A stretch of DNA of 47,425 bases from JAAZLS01 sp964463285 (lineage in GTDB: Bacteria; Bacillota; Dethiobacteria; DTU022), in NCBI GenBank assembly GCA_964463285.1, contig CAYXBB010000011.1:1-47425 (forward strand), written 5' to 3'. The position numbers and the translations under genes were made by a program. The notes beneath the pieces are model-generated. The model worked only from the letters and a program-made list of their open reading frames with translations. It had not been told where the DNA came from and searched no databases. Positions 1 through 8,445 of the stretch are shown piece by piece (within the stretch, counting starts at the first letter, position 1; each line of letters opens with the position of its first letter).

Positions 1-24
1 CGGGACTTCAATTCCCGCAGCCAT
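1..24 (-). CDS. 5' end of an unidentified minus-strand gene (partial)
   Basis: Only the first eight codons lie in the window (Met-Ala-Ala-Gly-Ile-Glu-Val-Pro), so no function can be given. The call rests on a strong Shine-Dalgarno sequence, AAAGGAGG on the minus strand, seven bases ahead of an ATG, and on a plausible promoter farther upstream. The gene would diverge from the HIT/rpsU operon and run off the left edge. Confidence 0.5.
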
Positions 25-73
25 TTGAAAGCCTCCTTTGATTCCCTGCCGGGTTATTGCCGCCAACATCCTA

Positions 74-103
74 ATTATAGCTGAATCATGTCTTCCCATG
101 CAA
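74..103 (-). promoter_or_regulatory. Possible promoter of the divergent left-edge gene
   Basis: On the minus strand TTGCAT (103-98) is followed after 18 bases by TATAAT (79-74). It faces the partial gene at the left edge. The -10 box is perfect and the -35 box matches four of six positions. Confidence 0.4.
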
Positions 104-231
104 GAAATTCGGCGATTAGCATAAAATCAAAAAACGTAACTGTTAGCGATCCGGGTTTTTATTAAATACGAGCTCCGATACGGCCCGCCGGTAAGAAATG
201 CTGATCTTTTCTTCTCAAGTACAAGTAGCTA

Positions 232-240
232 TGATATAAT
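232..240 (+). promoter_or_regulatory. Probable promoter of the HIT-rpsU operon (extended -10)
   Basis: A perfect TATAAT at 235-240 is preceded by TG at 232-233, which forms an extended -10 element. No good -35 box is visible 17 bases upstream, which is common when an extended -10 is present. The HIT gene starts about 40 bases downstream. The rest of 25-278 holds only the minus-strand signals and nothing else recognisable. Confidence 0.5.
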
Positions 241-278
241 ATTTTTGGGTTTTCATTTGTGAGCAGGAGGGTTTATGT

Positions 279-638
279 ATGCATGGTGGCTGTGTATTTT
301 GCAAAATTGCCAACCGAGAGCTAAGTGCCGAGATAGTCTATGAAGAAGATGATATTCTAGCCTTCAAAGACATTTCCCCTGCCGCCCCGGTTCATTTGCT
401 GATCATACCCCGGAAGCATATTCCCACCCTTTTGGATCTGGATGAAAGTGATACAAAGTTGATAGGCCGTCTTCATTTGGTAGCTGCCGATCTGGCCCGG
501 GCATTTAACTTGGATAACCGGGGGTTCAGGGTGATCTTTAACTGTGGACCCGATGCCGGACAGGCTGTATATCATTTACACCTTCACCTTTTGGGAGGCA
601 GACCAATGAAAGAACTTATCGCAAAGGAATCGCTTTAA
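279..638 (+). CDS. HIT-family (histidine triad) nucleotide hydrolase
   Basis: A HINT-type histidine triad protein of 119 residues, the usual family length. Members are cytoplasmic dimers that hydrolyse nucleoside phosphoramidates and similar nucleotide conjugates. The triad H99-x-H101-x-H103 followed by LLGG is intact, and the N-terminal CxFCKI motif typical of bacterial HINT proteins is present at residues 5-10. The start is set by AGGAGG at 266-271, about eight bases upstream; another ATG at 275 is out of frame. It leads a short operon with rpsU, the usual order in Firmicutes. The exact physiological substrate cannot be predicted. Confidence 0.93.
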   Translation: MHGGCVFCKIANRELSAEIVYEEDDILAFKDISPAAPVHLLIIPRKHIPTLLDLDESDTKLIGRLHLVAADLARAFNLDNRGFRVIFNCGPDAGQAVYHLHLHLLGGRPMKELIAKESL

Positions 639-688
639 AAAATGCAATGCTTTCGGGTAGTGGGCTCTATGGAGAGGGGGGAAGCTTT

Positions 689-868
689 TTGGCAGAGGTT
701 AAAATAGGCAAAAACGAAACCTTGGATAAAGCGTTAAAAAGGTTTAAAAAACAGTGCGCCCGTACCGGGATACTCTCTGAAATACGCCGGAGAGAACATT
801 ACGAAAAACCAAGTGTTCGCCGGAAAAAAAAGGCTAAAGCCGCGAGAAAGAAGAGGCGGTTTTACTAA
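689..868 (+). CDS. rpsU: 30S ribosomal protein S21
   Basis: Small-subunit ribosomal protein bS21, involved in translation initiation. The 59-residue product has the family pattern: an acidic start (EVKIGKNETLDKALKRFKK) and a very basic tail rich in Arg and Lys ending KKRRFY. The open frame runs further upstream to 647, but the S21 homology begins at the TTG codon at 689. A strong Shine-Dalgarno run (GGAGAGGGGGGA, 671-682) sits just before it, so TTG is taken as the start. It follows the HIT gene by 50 bases. In many Firmicutes yqeY comes next, but it is absent here. Confidence 0.92.
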   Translation: MAEVKIGKNETLDKALKRFKKQCARTGILSEIRRREHYEKPSVRRKKKAKAARKKRRFY

Positions 869-902
869 ATATGGTTTTGATAAAAAAGGTTATATCTGAC
901 TA

Positions 903-971
903 AGGTGAGTGGGGATCCCTGTAGTTTTTCGGACTGGATTTAAATAAAAACGGAAAGAATACCACTCACCT
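903..971 (+). other. Inverted-repeat element downstream of rpsU, possible structured RNA
   Basis: A perfect 10-base inverted repeat, AGGTGAGTGG (903-912) and CCACTCACCT (962-971), encloses about 50 bases. Inside it GTTTTT (924-929) can pair with AAAAAC (946-951), giving nested helices. It lies after the rpsU stop and before the U-rich terminator at 991-1014. No known RNA family is recognised. Confidence 0.4.
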
Positions 972-990
972 ATTGGCTAAAAGTTTATAC

Positions 991-1014
991 AACCCGGGTT
1001 GCTCCGGGTTTTTT
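991..1014 (+). terminator. Rho-independent terminator of the HIT-rpsU operon
   Basis: AACCCGG (991-997) pairs with CCGGGTT (1004-1010) around a six-base loop and runs into a T6 tract ending at 1014. Confidence 0.85.
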
Positions 1015-1074
1015 GTTGCGTTCGGTGCGGGTGACTTCTTTGTGTAGGAATACCGCTTAAAAATATTAAAGATA

Positions 1075-1120
1075 AAAAGGAACCTCAGCCACCTTTTTCG
1101 TTCAGGCTGAGGTTCCTTTT
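1075..1120 (-). terminator. Terminator of the permease gene, possibly bidirectional
   Basis: A perfect 16-base stem, AAAAGGAACCTCAGCC (1075-1090) with GGCTGAGGTTCCTTTT (1105-1120), has a 14-base loop. The 5' A run and the 3' T run both extend the stem, so it can terminate transcription from either side. It lies 50 bases past the stop codon of the minus-strand permease. Confidence 0.88.
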
Positions 1121-1170
1121 TTACTAGAAATCATGAGGCCTAAGCTTTATTACGGAGCATTTTTAAACCG

Positions 1171-2484
1171 CTAGGCGTCTTGTTCGTATATTGAAAGGGT
1201 TTTGGAATTCTTTACAGCTTGATACAAGGCACAAATTACTACCTGACTAATAAATGCCGCCAGCCATCCATAAAGAGGTGGGATACCTATCCCGGCATTG
1301 GTATAATACCATACTACTATGGCACCAATAATCCATGAAATATAACTTGTATACCTTATACTTGGCAAAATCTTTTTCATGGTTTCCTTATTCACAGTTT
1401 CTTCCACCGATGGATATTTTCCTCTATTGATTACAAAGTAATCGGCAGCAATAACCCCTGCAAGAGGTATAAGGATGGTGCTCATAATACCCAGCCAGGG
1501 AATAAGAAACTCGTACGATTTTAACAGAGCCAGAATCATAGCAGCTCCGGCTGCTATTAAGGTAGTGGTGACTCTTTTTAATTTAAAAACGTTACTAAAG
1601 GCCAGGGAAACCGCGTAGTAATCATTATCAGTTGTAGTCCATGTTAAAAGAAATACCGCGATAGCGCCGGGAATAATCATATTCACGCTTCCGAAAAGCC
1701 CCTCTATCGTAAAATTCCCGACAGCTAAACCGGCAATTCCACTAACACCCATCAGGTATACAAGCCCAACCAAAAAAGCCAACAGACCGGAAAACACTGA
1801 AGTAGCCATGGAGCGGCAAAACCGCTGAATATCTAAAGAGCCCACACCGGCCCCATGGGCAAATGTGCCTACTATGGCAGTTATTCCGGCTGCTTTGGTC
1901 ATTGTTCCAGCCCGTTCCATGGCCGCTACTGCTTCCATTCCTCCGGCATTTTTTACCGCAATTCCACATGCTATCCCAATGATAATAGCAATCGCGGGAA
2001 CCGAAACGTAAGATAAAATCCTCATGAAATTAAAACCGCCGAGCGCTGTAATAACATAAATACAGACGGTTACAATAACCACCAGCGGGTAGGGTACGTT
2101 CAGTAAAGTTGAAATCATGATAGCACCGGTAGCCAGGGTTATACTATCCCATCCCAATGATGAGAGCCCTGACAAAATAGACGGAAATGTCATCCCCGCA
2201 TAACCAAAAAGAGGCCTGGTTATCAATCCAAAAGTAGATCCCTGTCTCTGACCTATGGTTCCTGATATTGCAGAAATGCAGCCGAGGATTAGACCGCTGG
2301 TTATCAACACCTGTAAATAGCTGCTCATGTTAAATTCTGCTGCAATCGATATGCTAACCAATATTCCGCCGGGGAAGAATGCAAACCCAAACCAAATAAA
2401 TAGGGTGTCGGACAGGGATCGACGTCCTTCTTTGGGCACTGTTTCCAGAACATAATCTTCTTTAGCGAACGATAAAAACTTCAA
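1171..2484 (-). CDS. NCS1-type cytosine/purine permease-like transporter
   Basis: Membrane transporter of the nucleobase-cation symport-1 (cytosine/purines/uracil/allantoin) family, resembling CodB/PucI types. The protein of about 437 residues has roughly twelve hydrophobic segments and family-typical stretches: a GxxxSxxxGTIGQRQGSTFGLITRPLFGY-like region near residues 75-100 and a later TWTTTDNDYYA segment. The longest frame starts at GTG 2493, but a GAGGGGGAG Shine-Dalgarno sequence immediately before that codon fits the TTG at 2484 better. It probably imports the nitrogen heterocycle handled by the neighbouring hydrolases. Substrate choice among cytosine, purine, hydantoin or allantoin cannot be read from the sequence. 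PucR-family control is likely because the regulator gene lies directly upstream. Confidence 0.85.
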   Translation of the reverse strand: MKFLSFAKEDYVLETVPKEGRRSLSDTLFIWFGFAFFPGGILVSISIAAEFNMSSYLQVLITSGLILGCISAISGTIGQRQGSTFGLITRPLFGYAGMTFPSILSGLSSLGWDSITLATGAIMISTLLNVPYPLVVIVTVCIYVITALGGFNFMRILSYVSVPAIAIIIGIACGIAVKNAGGMEAVAAMERAGTMTKAAGITAIVGTFAHGAGVGSLDIQRFCRSMATSVFSGLLAFLVGLVYLMGVSGIAGLAVGNFTIEGLFGSVNMIIPGAIAVFLLTWTTTDNDYYAVSLAFSNVFKLKRVTTTLIAAGAAMILALLKSYEFLIPWLGIMSTILIPLAGVIAADYFVINRGKYPSVEETVNKETMKKILPSIRYTSYISWIIGAIVVWYYTNAGIGIPPLYGWLAAFISQVVICALYQAVKNSKTLSIYEQDA

Positions 2485-3205
2485 TAGATACACTCCCCCT
2501 CAAAAGTGATATTACAACTTAGCTACAAAACATCTCAGTAATTCCTATTCTGTGTTCATGGTATTTCGGGAAACCAGACCAAAATTATAATTATTGTGAC
2601 AGGTTTTTGATCACCTCCAACCAACCGGTAATTTACCCTAACCGCTGATTTTCCCCATATTAGCAGATGTAAATCGTACTGCCGGGTGGGGATCATTGGC
2701 TCCCAACATAATTACTTGCGATGTAAAAATCCAGTGGTTATTATTTTAATTAACCATACTAACCAATAAAAATCGGTTAAAATTTTTGTCAACACTGTTG
2801 ATAATTCCTTATTTCCGATATCTCTACCTTTGTAACATATAACAAGCCCGATATATTTTATTTATCTAAAATTACATATACTGGCGCAGAACAGTTGCCA
2901 ACCAAATCAGTGAGGGGAGATCGGGGGATGGTAATATTTTTATTTTAATGTTTAAGAAAAGCCGAAGGAATTTAATCGAATACCCGGGGGCGTCAGCAAT
3001 GTTTTACCGGGCGCTCACCGGCCAGGCGATTATGCTTAGTGGTGGAAAATGTGGGTGTGGGTAACCTCCCGGCACAATCGGAGGCCTGGTAAGTTAAAGG
3101 AGAGGGGTTTTAGCCGATGGTTCAAAGGAGAGATTCCAAACTGGTCATTGGCAATAAAAGGGAAAACTAGTAGTATTGGTATAAATTAAAATTGGCAGCC
3201 GTAAC
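2485..3205. other. Long intergenic region between the permease and the PucR gene
   Basis: About 720 bases without a convincing gene. It holds a candidate minus-strand promoter for the permease (2765-2793), an AACCGGT motif (2623-2629) like the core of the palindrome upstream of pucR, and an inverted repeat TTAACC (2750-2755) / GGTTAA (2775-2780). The part between 2900 and 3205 is G-rich on the plus strand, and only a 17-codon frame at 3118 with a weak ribosome site was seen there. It may be a decayed gene. Confidence 0.4.
2765..2793 (-). promoter_or_regulatory. Possible promoter of the permease gene
   Basis: On the minus strand a perfect TTGACA (2793-2788) is followed after 17 bases by TTTATT (2770-2765), which matches four of six -10 positions. 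The inverted repeat TTAACC/GGTTAA overlaps the -10 area, as an operator might. Confidence 0.4.
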
Positions 3206-4915
3206 TCAGCTGTTATCATAGAATAACATCAAAGCCAGCTCCATTGAAAGCCGCTGCATTTGATCTGAAAGATCAATATCAAACAGGGTTTTAATTCGCT
3301 CTAAGCGGTAAGCGATTGTATTGTAGTGGACATTTAGATGCTGTGCCGTGCGTTTAATACTGCAGTTGTGATCCATGTGTACTTTAAGGGTCTCTATATA
3401 GTTGGTATTATATTTATTATCGTATTCTTTTAATTTGCAAATGGTATCTTTGATAAAATCATCCACTTCATCTTGATTTTGTATTAAACTCAATAATCGC
3501 CAAATACCAAGCTTATTAAAATGAACAATATTTATTGGATTGATATTCGTCTGTTTGTGATGTGTCTGTCTGTAAATTTTTAAGGCTTTACAGGCTTCAT
3601 TGTAACTAAGGGGTAACCCTTCTTTTGACTGATAAATTCTACCTACTCCGATGTCAAAACTGAAATGATTAAGCAAAAGGGATGATTTTATAGAATTGGA
3701 TATTTTGTTAAGCAGATCTTTTAAAAATTCATCTTTAGCCGAAGGGGTTGTGCAGATAATCACAATGTGATCAGATTTTTCGGCCACTATTAGTTCCGGA
3801 AAAATTTTTTTTATAAGTTGGCACAGGTAATAACGCGGTTTATTCAAATATTCCACAGTTTGCGACTGGGTTCCGGCATGTTCATTTTCATTATTGTAAG
3901 AACGGATCACAAAGACACAGAAAGGTGGTTTAAGATCCCATCCGAATAGCTTGGCGCGTTCTTCTACTTGTTCTGATGCATGGTTGCTGGGTTCAAGCAA
4001 CTGATCCATAACAATGCTTTTATACCTTGTTTCAATGCCGATTACCGCGTAGGATTTCATTATTTCATAAGCAATAATACTAATAGAACGCTCCAGCGCT
4101 ATGGTTGCCAGGCGTGAAAGGGGGGCAATTTCCCAGACGGTAATTAAACCAAGTTCTTCCTTTCCTGCTATAATCGGAAAAATGATTTGCTGGATCTTTT
4201 TGCCTTTCCAGTTAATCAATTGTTTTTTGATCTTGTGGTTTTCTCCATATGAATTAAATGATGCCTTGTCTGATATACTTTCCCCATTATTAATTAAATC
4301 GTTTATGCTTTCATTATCCGGGATATTAATTGTTATATCCAGGGTATCAACTCTAATAGAAAGCGGGTTTTTTACCAGTTCATAAAGCGTTTTCCCGAAA
4401 TAGTACAGTCCGTTTGTGCTAAAAGTTGCCTTCATTAAAACGTCATGCATCTTTTCAGAAAGGTTGAAATATCTGGTCTGCCTTTCACAGATTGCATAGG
4501 TTACCGGCATTATTAGATCACTTAAAGATACGTGATATGGAATCCGAATCAAGGGAAATTTTAACTCGTTGGCTAAAAAGATCATTTCATCTGGAATATG
4601 CTCTAGAAATCTTCCGGGTTTTATTCCCAGGGCCGCAAGGCCTTTTTCGGCTATTGAAGGGATAATATTGTGCAGTGCCACCGGGTTATTGGCAATAGCA
4701 AAAGCGGTGGTTAGAAGAAGCTCATCTTTTTTTACCCAGTTAATAAAATCCGGCGCCTCCATAACTGTTACAGCTTTGATTATGCGATCGGCTCCGCCTC
4801 TTCCGGCAATTAACAACACATCATTCGGCAGAGTTTTTGATTCAAATAGGTCATGCACGGAAATTCCAAAATCTGCGTTGTAGATGTCAGGTTTTAATTT
4901 ATTTTTGGGGGTCAT
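3206..4915 (-). CDS. PucR-family transcriptional regulator
   Basis: A regulator of about 569 residues. An N-terminal PucR sensor-like domain spans roughly residues 15-135 (LLIAGRGGADRIIKAVTVME and a later DELLLTTAFAI). A middle region resembles the CdaR/GGDEF-like part of this family. The C-terminal HTH_30-type helix-turn-helix lies in the last 60 residues (CSIKRTAQHLNVHYNTIAYR). Family members control purine, allantoin, proline or aromatic catabolism in response to pathway metabolites. ATG 4939 has no ribosome site, while ATG 4915 follows AAGGA by nine bases and is preferred. Its position between the permease and the Hdr/hydrolase operons points to pathway-specific control. The palindrome at 4973-4984, just upstream, could be its own operator. 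Confidence 0.87.
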   Translation of the reverse strand: MTPKNKLKPDIYNADFGISVHDLFESKTLPNDVLLIAGRGGADRIIKAVTVMEAPDFINWVKKDELLLTTAFAIANNPVALHNIIPSIAEKGLAALGIKPGRFLEHIPDEMIFLANELKFPLIRIPYHVSLSDLIMPVTYAICERQTRYFNLSEKMHDVLMKATFSTNGLYYFGKTLYELVKNPLSIRVDTLDITINIPDNESINDLINNGESISDKASFNSYGENHKIKKQLINWKGKKIQQIIFPIIAGKEELGLITVWEIAPLSRLATIALERSISIIAYEIMKSYAVIGIETRYKSIVMDQLLEPSNHASEQVEERAKLFGWDLKPPFCVFVIRSYNNENEHAGTQSQTVEYLNKPRYYLCQLIKKIFPELIVAEKSDHIVIICTTPSAKDEFLKDLLNKISNSIKSSLLLNHFSFDIGVGRIYQSKEGLPLSYNEACKALKIYRQTHHKQTNINPINIVHFNKLGIWRLLSLIQNQDEVDDFIKDTICKLKEYDNKYNTNYIETLKVHMDHNCSIKRTAQHLNVHYNTIAYRLERIKTLFDIDLSDQMQRLSMELALMLFYDNS

Positions 4916-4972
4916 AATTTCTGTTCCTTGCCTAGTCATTTATATTTGCTATCAAAATTATAATAACAAACG

Positions 4973-4984
4973 CAAACCGGTTTG
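4973..4984. promoter_or_regulatory. 12-base palindrome upstream of pucR, candidate operator
   Basis: CAAACCGGTTTG is a perfect palindrome about 60 bases ahead of the pucR start. On the minus strand a TATAAT lies between it and the gene, so the palindrome falls at or just upstream of the -35 position, where a regulator could act. That this is the PucR site is inference. Confidence 0.45.
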
Positions 4985-5096
4985 TAAAATAATACAAGAG
5001 ATATGCTGGGTCGGTTGGGGGGGATACCGGGTAGATATTTGATTTCTACCCCATGAATTTGTATAAGGCCCATATTTTTAAAAAATAGGTGGTAGG

Positions 5097-7094
5097 TTAT
5101 TGCCCCTTGTTAATTGCTTCGATATTTTCAATCGACTGTGCAAAATCCGCAATCGCCTCATATGCCCGTGATCCCATGTGGGTGGCCACGAAATCAATTT
5201 TTACTCTATCCGGATTATATTTTAAAGAAATAAGTGTTTTTTTGATCTGCTTAACTCGGGATTCGGCATGTAAATTACCGTTTAAATGCTGGCAGTTTTC
5301 CCGATGGCAGGCCAGGATCAAAACGCCGGAAAATCCTGCGATAAAAGCATCCAGTATTGAGACTTGAGAAACGTAGGCCGCACAAGGCAAACTGACCAGG
5401 TGCAGGTTATCGGGTAATAATCTTTCCGGGCCGGAAAAACAGGTCAACGCTTCGGCGGCGGAATTTTCACACATGAAAACCAGGATCTTTGGTTTGGGCG
5501 GTTCATCATTGCAGGATTTCCCAATAAGTTTACCGTTGTCAGAAATAAGATGTTGAAAAGAAAGCCGATCATAATTTAACCTGGTAATCGCCCCGGCAGG
5601 GCACATTGTAGAGCAAATACCACAGGCTGTACATGATATGGCGGAGAAAAAAAGCTTGTTCCCGTCAAGGCTTATTGCCCCATGGGGACAGTTCCTCAAG
5701 CAGGACAGGCACAGAGAACAGGATTCAGGTCTATAATTTACCCTGTCGGGATAATAATCAATCAGCCCCGGGCCCAGAAGATTATTAATCTCTGCCGCAG
5801 CAGAATCCCCGTGTTCCTCTTGCTCCGCGGAAGATATATCTTTTCTGCTGTTGCCAAAAACAAATATGCCCCGCACATTGGAAGAAGTAGTATGGTAGTT
5901 AATGTTGTCGGACATTACCAGGCCGTCGGGACCCAGGGGAATCTTTAAAAGTCTGCTCAATCGCTCGGTTGTAGCCGGCAGCCGGATGAAATCTTCAGTA
6001 ATAAGCAGCGCAGTCTGAATTTGCCATTTTAGGGGGTGATTCAAGGTGGCGTCATCATCTTCGCAGCTAGTCAGCAGTTCGTTGCCCTTTATTTTAAATT
6101 CCGGTTTTTGTTTATACCTGATAAATTTTACTCCTGCTATACGAGCCTGGCGGTACAGCTCTTCAGCGCCGTAATCAGCCACATGCATCTGTTTGAATAA
6201 AAAAACCACCGGAATATTTGATTTTGCCAGTTGAAGTGCGGTAGCAAGCGCACTGCCGGTATGATGGGCCGAGTTTCCCGGCCGGCTGATGCCAAATGCA
6301 AACACTATGTTTTTTTCATGATCACAGCGCCGTTTTATCCACGATGTTCCCTCTTCTGTTTTTATCAAGCTATTTAGTTCTTGGAGGGTAATTGCACATT
6401 TTTCCCGTTCGGTGAACACCGGGCTATTTTGTACGGTTACGCAATCTTCTGCAAAGGCCAAGGCGCTTGCCCGGATAGTTTGGATTGATGAATCAGGCAG
6501 CCTTATCGCAAATGTAAAATTACCGGTCTCCCCGGTTACAGAAATAATGTCCTGGTATTTCTGATCCGATTCTATTTTTGAAAGTTTCTTGATTAGGTTC
6601 AAGGAGGGTAGTATTCTAACTATTTCATAGTTCATTTTGAGCATTGCGGTAGTGCATACGTCGGCTGCCCTGGAATCTCCAATAATTGAAACAGAATGAT
6701 CAATTTTCCGGGAGCATAGTTGTTCAGCCCGGGCGTGAGTAGCCCATTGCATAAAACCCGGCAAACTGTTTAGGATCAACTGGGTTGTCAGATTTTGATT
6801 GCCGTTGCCGTATTGAATGTAATCGCGAATGTTGAATATATAAAATGGGATCTCCGGCTTGAAATTTTTTCGTTTCAATGTTGCCTGAAATTCGTTGCAG
6901 GCCAGTAAAATTACCTGTTGGTAGTCGGAGGTTTTAATTTCATTTAGAAAACGGTAACAAGCCTCCGGAGAACAAAGCCTGTCCCGGGAGATTAGATGCT
7001 TATTGGCCCGGCCGGCCAGGGTTTGAATTTTATCCAGGTTGACATGACGAGCCAGGGTTTCGTTACAATTACATATGACGCATGCGGTAGTCAT
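5097..7094 (-). CDS. HdrA-like protein with two [4Fe-4S] clusters and a C-terminal MvhD-like domain
   Basis: A 665-residue iron-sulfur protein related to heterodisulfide reductase subunit A. Residues 1-450 have the HdrA overall plan, including a conserved-looking E-x2-Y-x2-AR-x2-GV-x-FIRY segment near 311-327, but the glycine-rich FAD motif is not recognisable. Two ferredoxin-type clusters follow (C459/462/465/469 and C488/491/494/498). The last 130 residues resemble the MvhD/FrhD delta subunit that passes electrons between Hdr and a partner; Cys residues remain in LPCAAYV and ACHRENC, while the usual CNWC motif is altered to CEN. The start ATG follows AGAGAGGG. It is the last gene of a ridA-DUF1116-hdrA operon, 70 bases after hdrA. 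It probably forms an electron-transfer complex with the neighbouring HdrA and with HdrB and HdrC encoded across the divergent promoter. Confidence 0.8.
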   Translation of the reverse strand: MTTACVICNCNETLARHVNLDKIQTLAGRANKHLISRDRLCSPEACYRFLNEIKTSDYQQVILLACNEFQATLKRKNFKPEIPFYIFNIRDYIQYGNGNQNLTTQLILNSLPGFMQWATHARAEQLCSRKIDHSVSIIGDSRAADVCTTAMLKMNYEIVRILPSLNLIKKLSKIESDQKYQDIISVTGETGNFTFAIRLPDSSIQTIRASALAFAEDCVTVQNSPVFTEREKCAITLQELNSLIKTEEGTSWIKRRCDHEKNIVFAFGISRPGNSAHHTGSALATALQLAKSNIPVVFLFKQMHVADYGAEELYRQARIAGVKFIRYKQKPEFKIKGNELLTSCEDDDATLNHPLKWQIQTALLITEDFIRLPATTERLSRLLKIPLGPDGLVMSDNINYHTTSSNVRGIFVFGNSRKDISSAEQEEHGDSAAAEINNLLGPGLIDYYPDRVNYRPESCSLCLSCLRNCPHGAISLDGNKLFFSAISCTACGICSTMCPAGAITRLNYDRLSFQHLISDNGKLIGKSCNDEPPKPKILVFMCENSAAEALTCFSGPERLLPDNLHLVSLPCAAYVSQVSILDAFIAGFSGVLILACHRENCQHLNGNLHAESRVKQIKKTLISLKYNPDRVKIDFVATHMGSRAYEAIADFAQSIENIEAINKGQ

Positions 7095-7164
7095 TTTGCC
7101 CTCTCTTTATTTTCCATAGTTTTCTTGAACTTATGTGCGCCTTATTTGGCCCGTGGACGGCCTC

Positions 7165-8445
7165 TTATGGCGATGGTAAACTTGGTTTTTTTCCCTTCGC
7201 CCAGGCGATTGCCCTGCCGGCGGTGGAACTTGCATGGCATATAGATTCTTCGATATCCATGGGACGTATAGCAGTACCAGTTGCAAATATGCCCGGCGGA
7301 AGCTCATTAGTACTGACAAAACCATCTTTATTTACTGTAAGTCTAGATTCTTCAATTATATTTTCACTGATATCCGCAACCGGAATCCCACTACACAGCA
7401 CAACCAGCGAAAATATATCACTTTTCATTTCGCCTTCGTGACGATCCTCGTAAGAGAGCCTTACATCACCATCGGGTAGTTCCTCAATTTCAGCGGGCAG
7501 GCTTCTTATGTTAATTATTCCCGGTCCAGAGGCGGCCTGATAAACTCGCTCTCCATCACGGCCCAAGGGTTGCAGATCCAAATAGAAGCGAGTAATTTCC
7601 ACTTCCGGATAGTAATGTCTGAGCATGTTTATCAGCCGCGTAGTATAACCACAGCATACCCGGGAGCAGTTTATATGGTCTCTTACACTGCGACTACCTA
7701 CACATTGTAAGAAGGCCAGCTTTTCAGGAACTGTATTGTCGGAAGGCCTAGTCAATTTATTGGAAATTAATTGTTTGCTTAAATCTGCGGCTGCAACTAC
7801 ATTTTTAACTCGGCCGAATCGGTACTGCTTTTTGCTGTGCAGATCGAATGGTTCAAACCCGGTGGCAAAGACGATAGATTTGGTGTGTGCCACTTCAGTT
7901 ACATCTTGCTCGGTTATTGATATTGCGCCAAAAGGACATATATTCGCACAGCGATTGCAATGTTCTGCTCCATTGTTAAGGCATAAGTGCGGATCTATGG
8001 TGTACCCTTTAAACAATGGGCCGGCGGTTGCCGGGCCGATAGCGGGATTTTCTTTAAGCGGGCATTTTTGGCTGCAGGCTCCGCAACCGATACATAGGTT
8101 AGGATTAACCCATAATTTATTTCTGTTAATAGTAATATGGTATCCGTCTCCAACCGGAGCATATTTTTTAACGGTAGCCAAGGTTTGCAATTCGATCAAG
8201 GGTTGTTGTTTCAACTCCCGGATGAGTGGGTAAACATAACAAGCTCCACATTTCAAACAGTGATCCGTTGCCTGGCAGCAGATAGATATAGCCTTGCCTC
8301 CCGGAAAGCTGCTTTTTTCCAGGATCAACACCTTTAATCCTGCTTTGCTGAGTTTTATTGCCGTTGTCAAACCGGCAATTCCGCCGCCGACAACGATGCA
8401 ATCATACCTGGAGGTAGCAATTTGTTTCATTTCCAGTTTATTCAC
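7165..8445 (-). CDS. HdrA-like FAD/iron-sulfur oxidoreductase subunit
   Basis: Flavin subunit of a heterodisulfide-reductase-like complex, 426 residues and cytoplasmic. The dinucleotide-binding GGGIAGLTTA motif is at residues 20-29. A Cys-rich segment (C56, C57, C63, C66, C69) sits where HdrA proteins carry an extra cluster-binding motif. Two ferredoxin clusters follow (C118/121/124/128 and C155/163/166/170), then the HdrA signature FLQCVGSR with a nearby CSRVCCG. In known HdrABC systems HdrA carries the FAD that splits or merges electron pairs. It starts at GTG 8445, overlapping the DUF1116 stop by four bases, which suggests translational coupling. It is shorter than methanogen HdrA because the C-terminal ferredoxin part is supplied by the next gene. 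Confidence 0.88.
   Translation of the reverse strand: MNKLEMKQIATSRYDCIVVGGGIAGLTTAIKLSKAGLKVLILEKSSFPGGKAISICCQATDHCLKCGACYVYPLIRELKQQPLIELQTLATVKKYAPVGDGYHITINRNKLWVNPNLCIGCGACSQKCPLKENPAIGPATAGPLFKGYTIDPHLCLNNGAEHCNRCANICPFGAISITEQDVTEVAHTKSIVFATGFEPFDLHSKKQYRFGRVKNVVAAADLSKQLISNKLTRPSDNTVPEKLAFLQCVGSRSVRDHINCSRVCCGYTTRLINMLRHYYPEVEITRFYLDLQPLGRDGERVYQAASGPGIINIRSLPAEIEELPDGDVRLSYEDRHEGEMKSDIFSLVVLCSGIPVADISENIIEESRLTVNKDGFVSTNELPPGIFATGTAIRPMDIEESICHASSTAGRAIAWAKGKKPSLPSP

Noticed and set aside
3118..3171. Small plus-strand ORF of 17 codons in the long intergenic region
   Set aside because: Very short, with poor ribosome-site spacing and no recognisable family; treated as chance or a remnant.
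5029..5051. Hairpin GGGTAGA/TCTACCC as terminator after the HdrA-MvhD gene
   Set aside because: The stem is only seven pairs and has no T tract in the minus direction.
7736..8233. Plus-strand ORF of 165 codons opposite hdrA
   Set aside because: It lies wholly opposite a gene with clear domain motifs, has no family features of its own and no ribosome site; a shadow frame.
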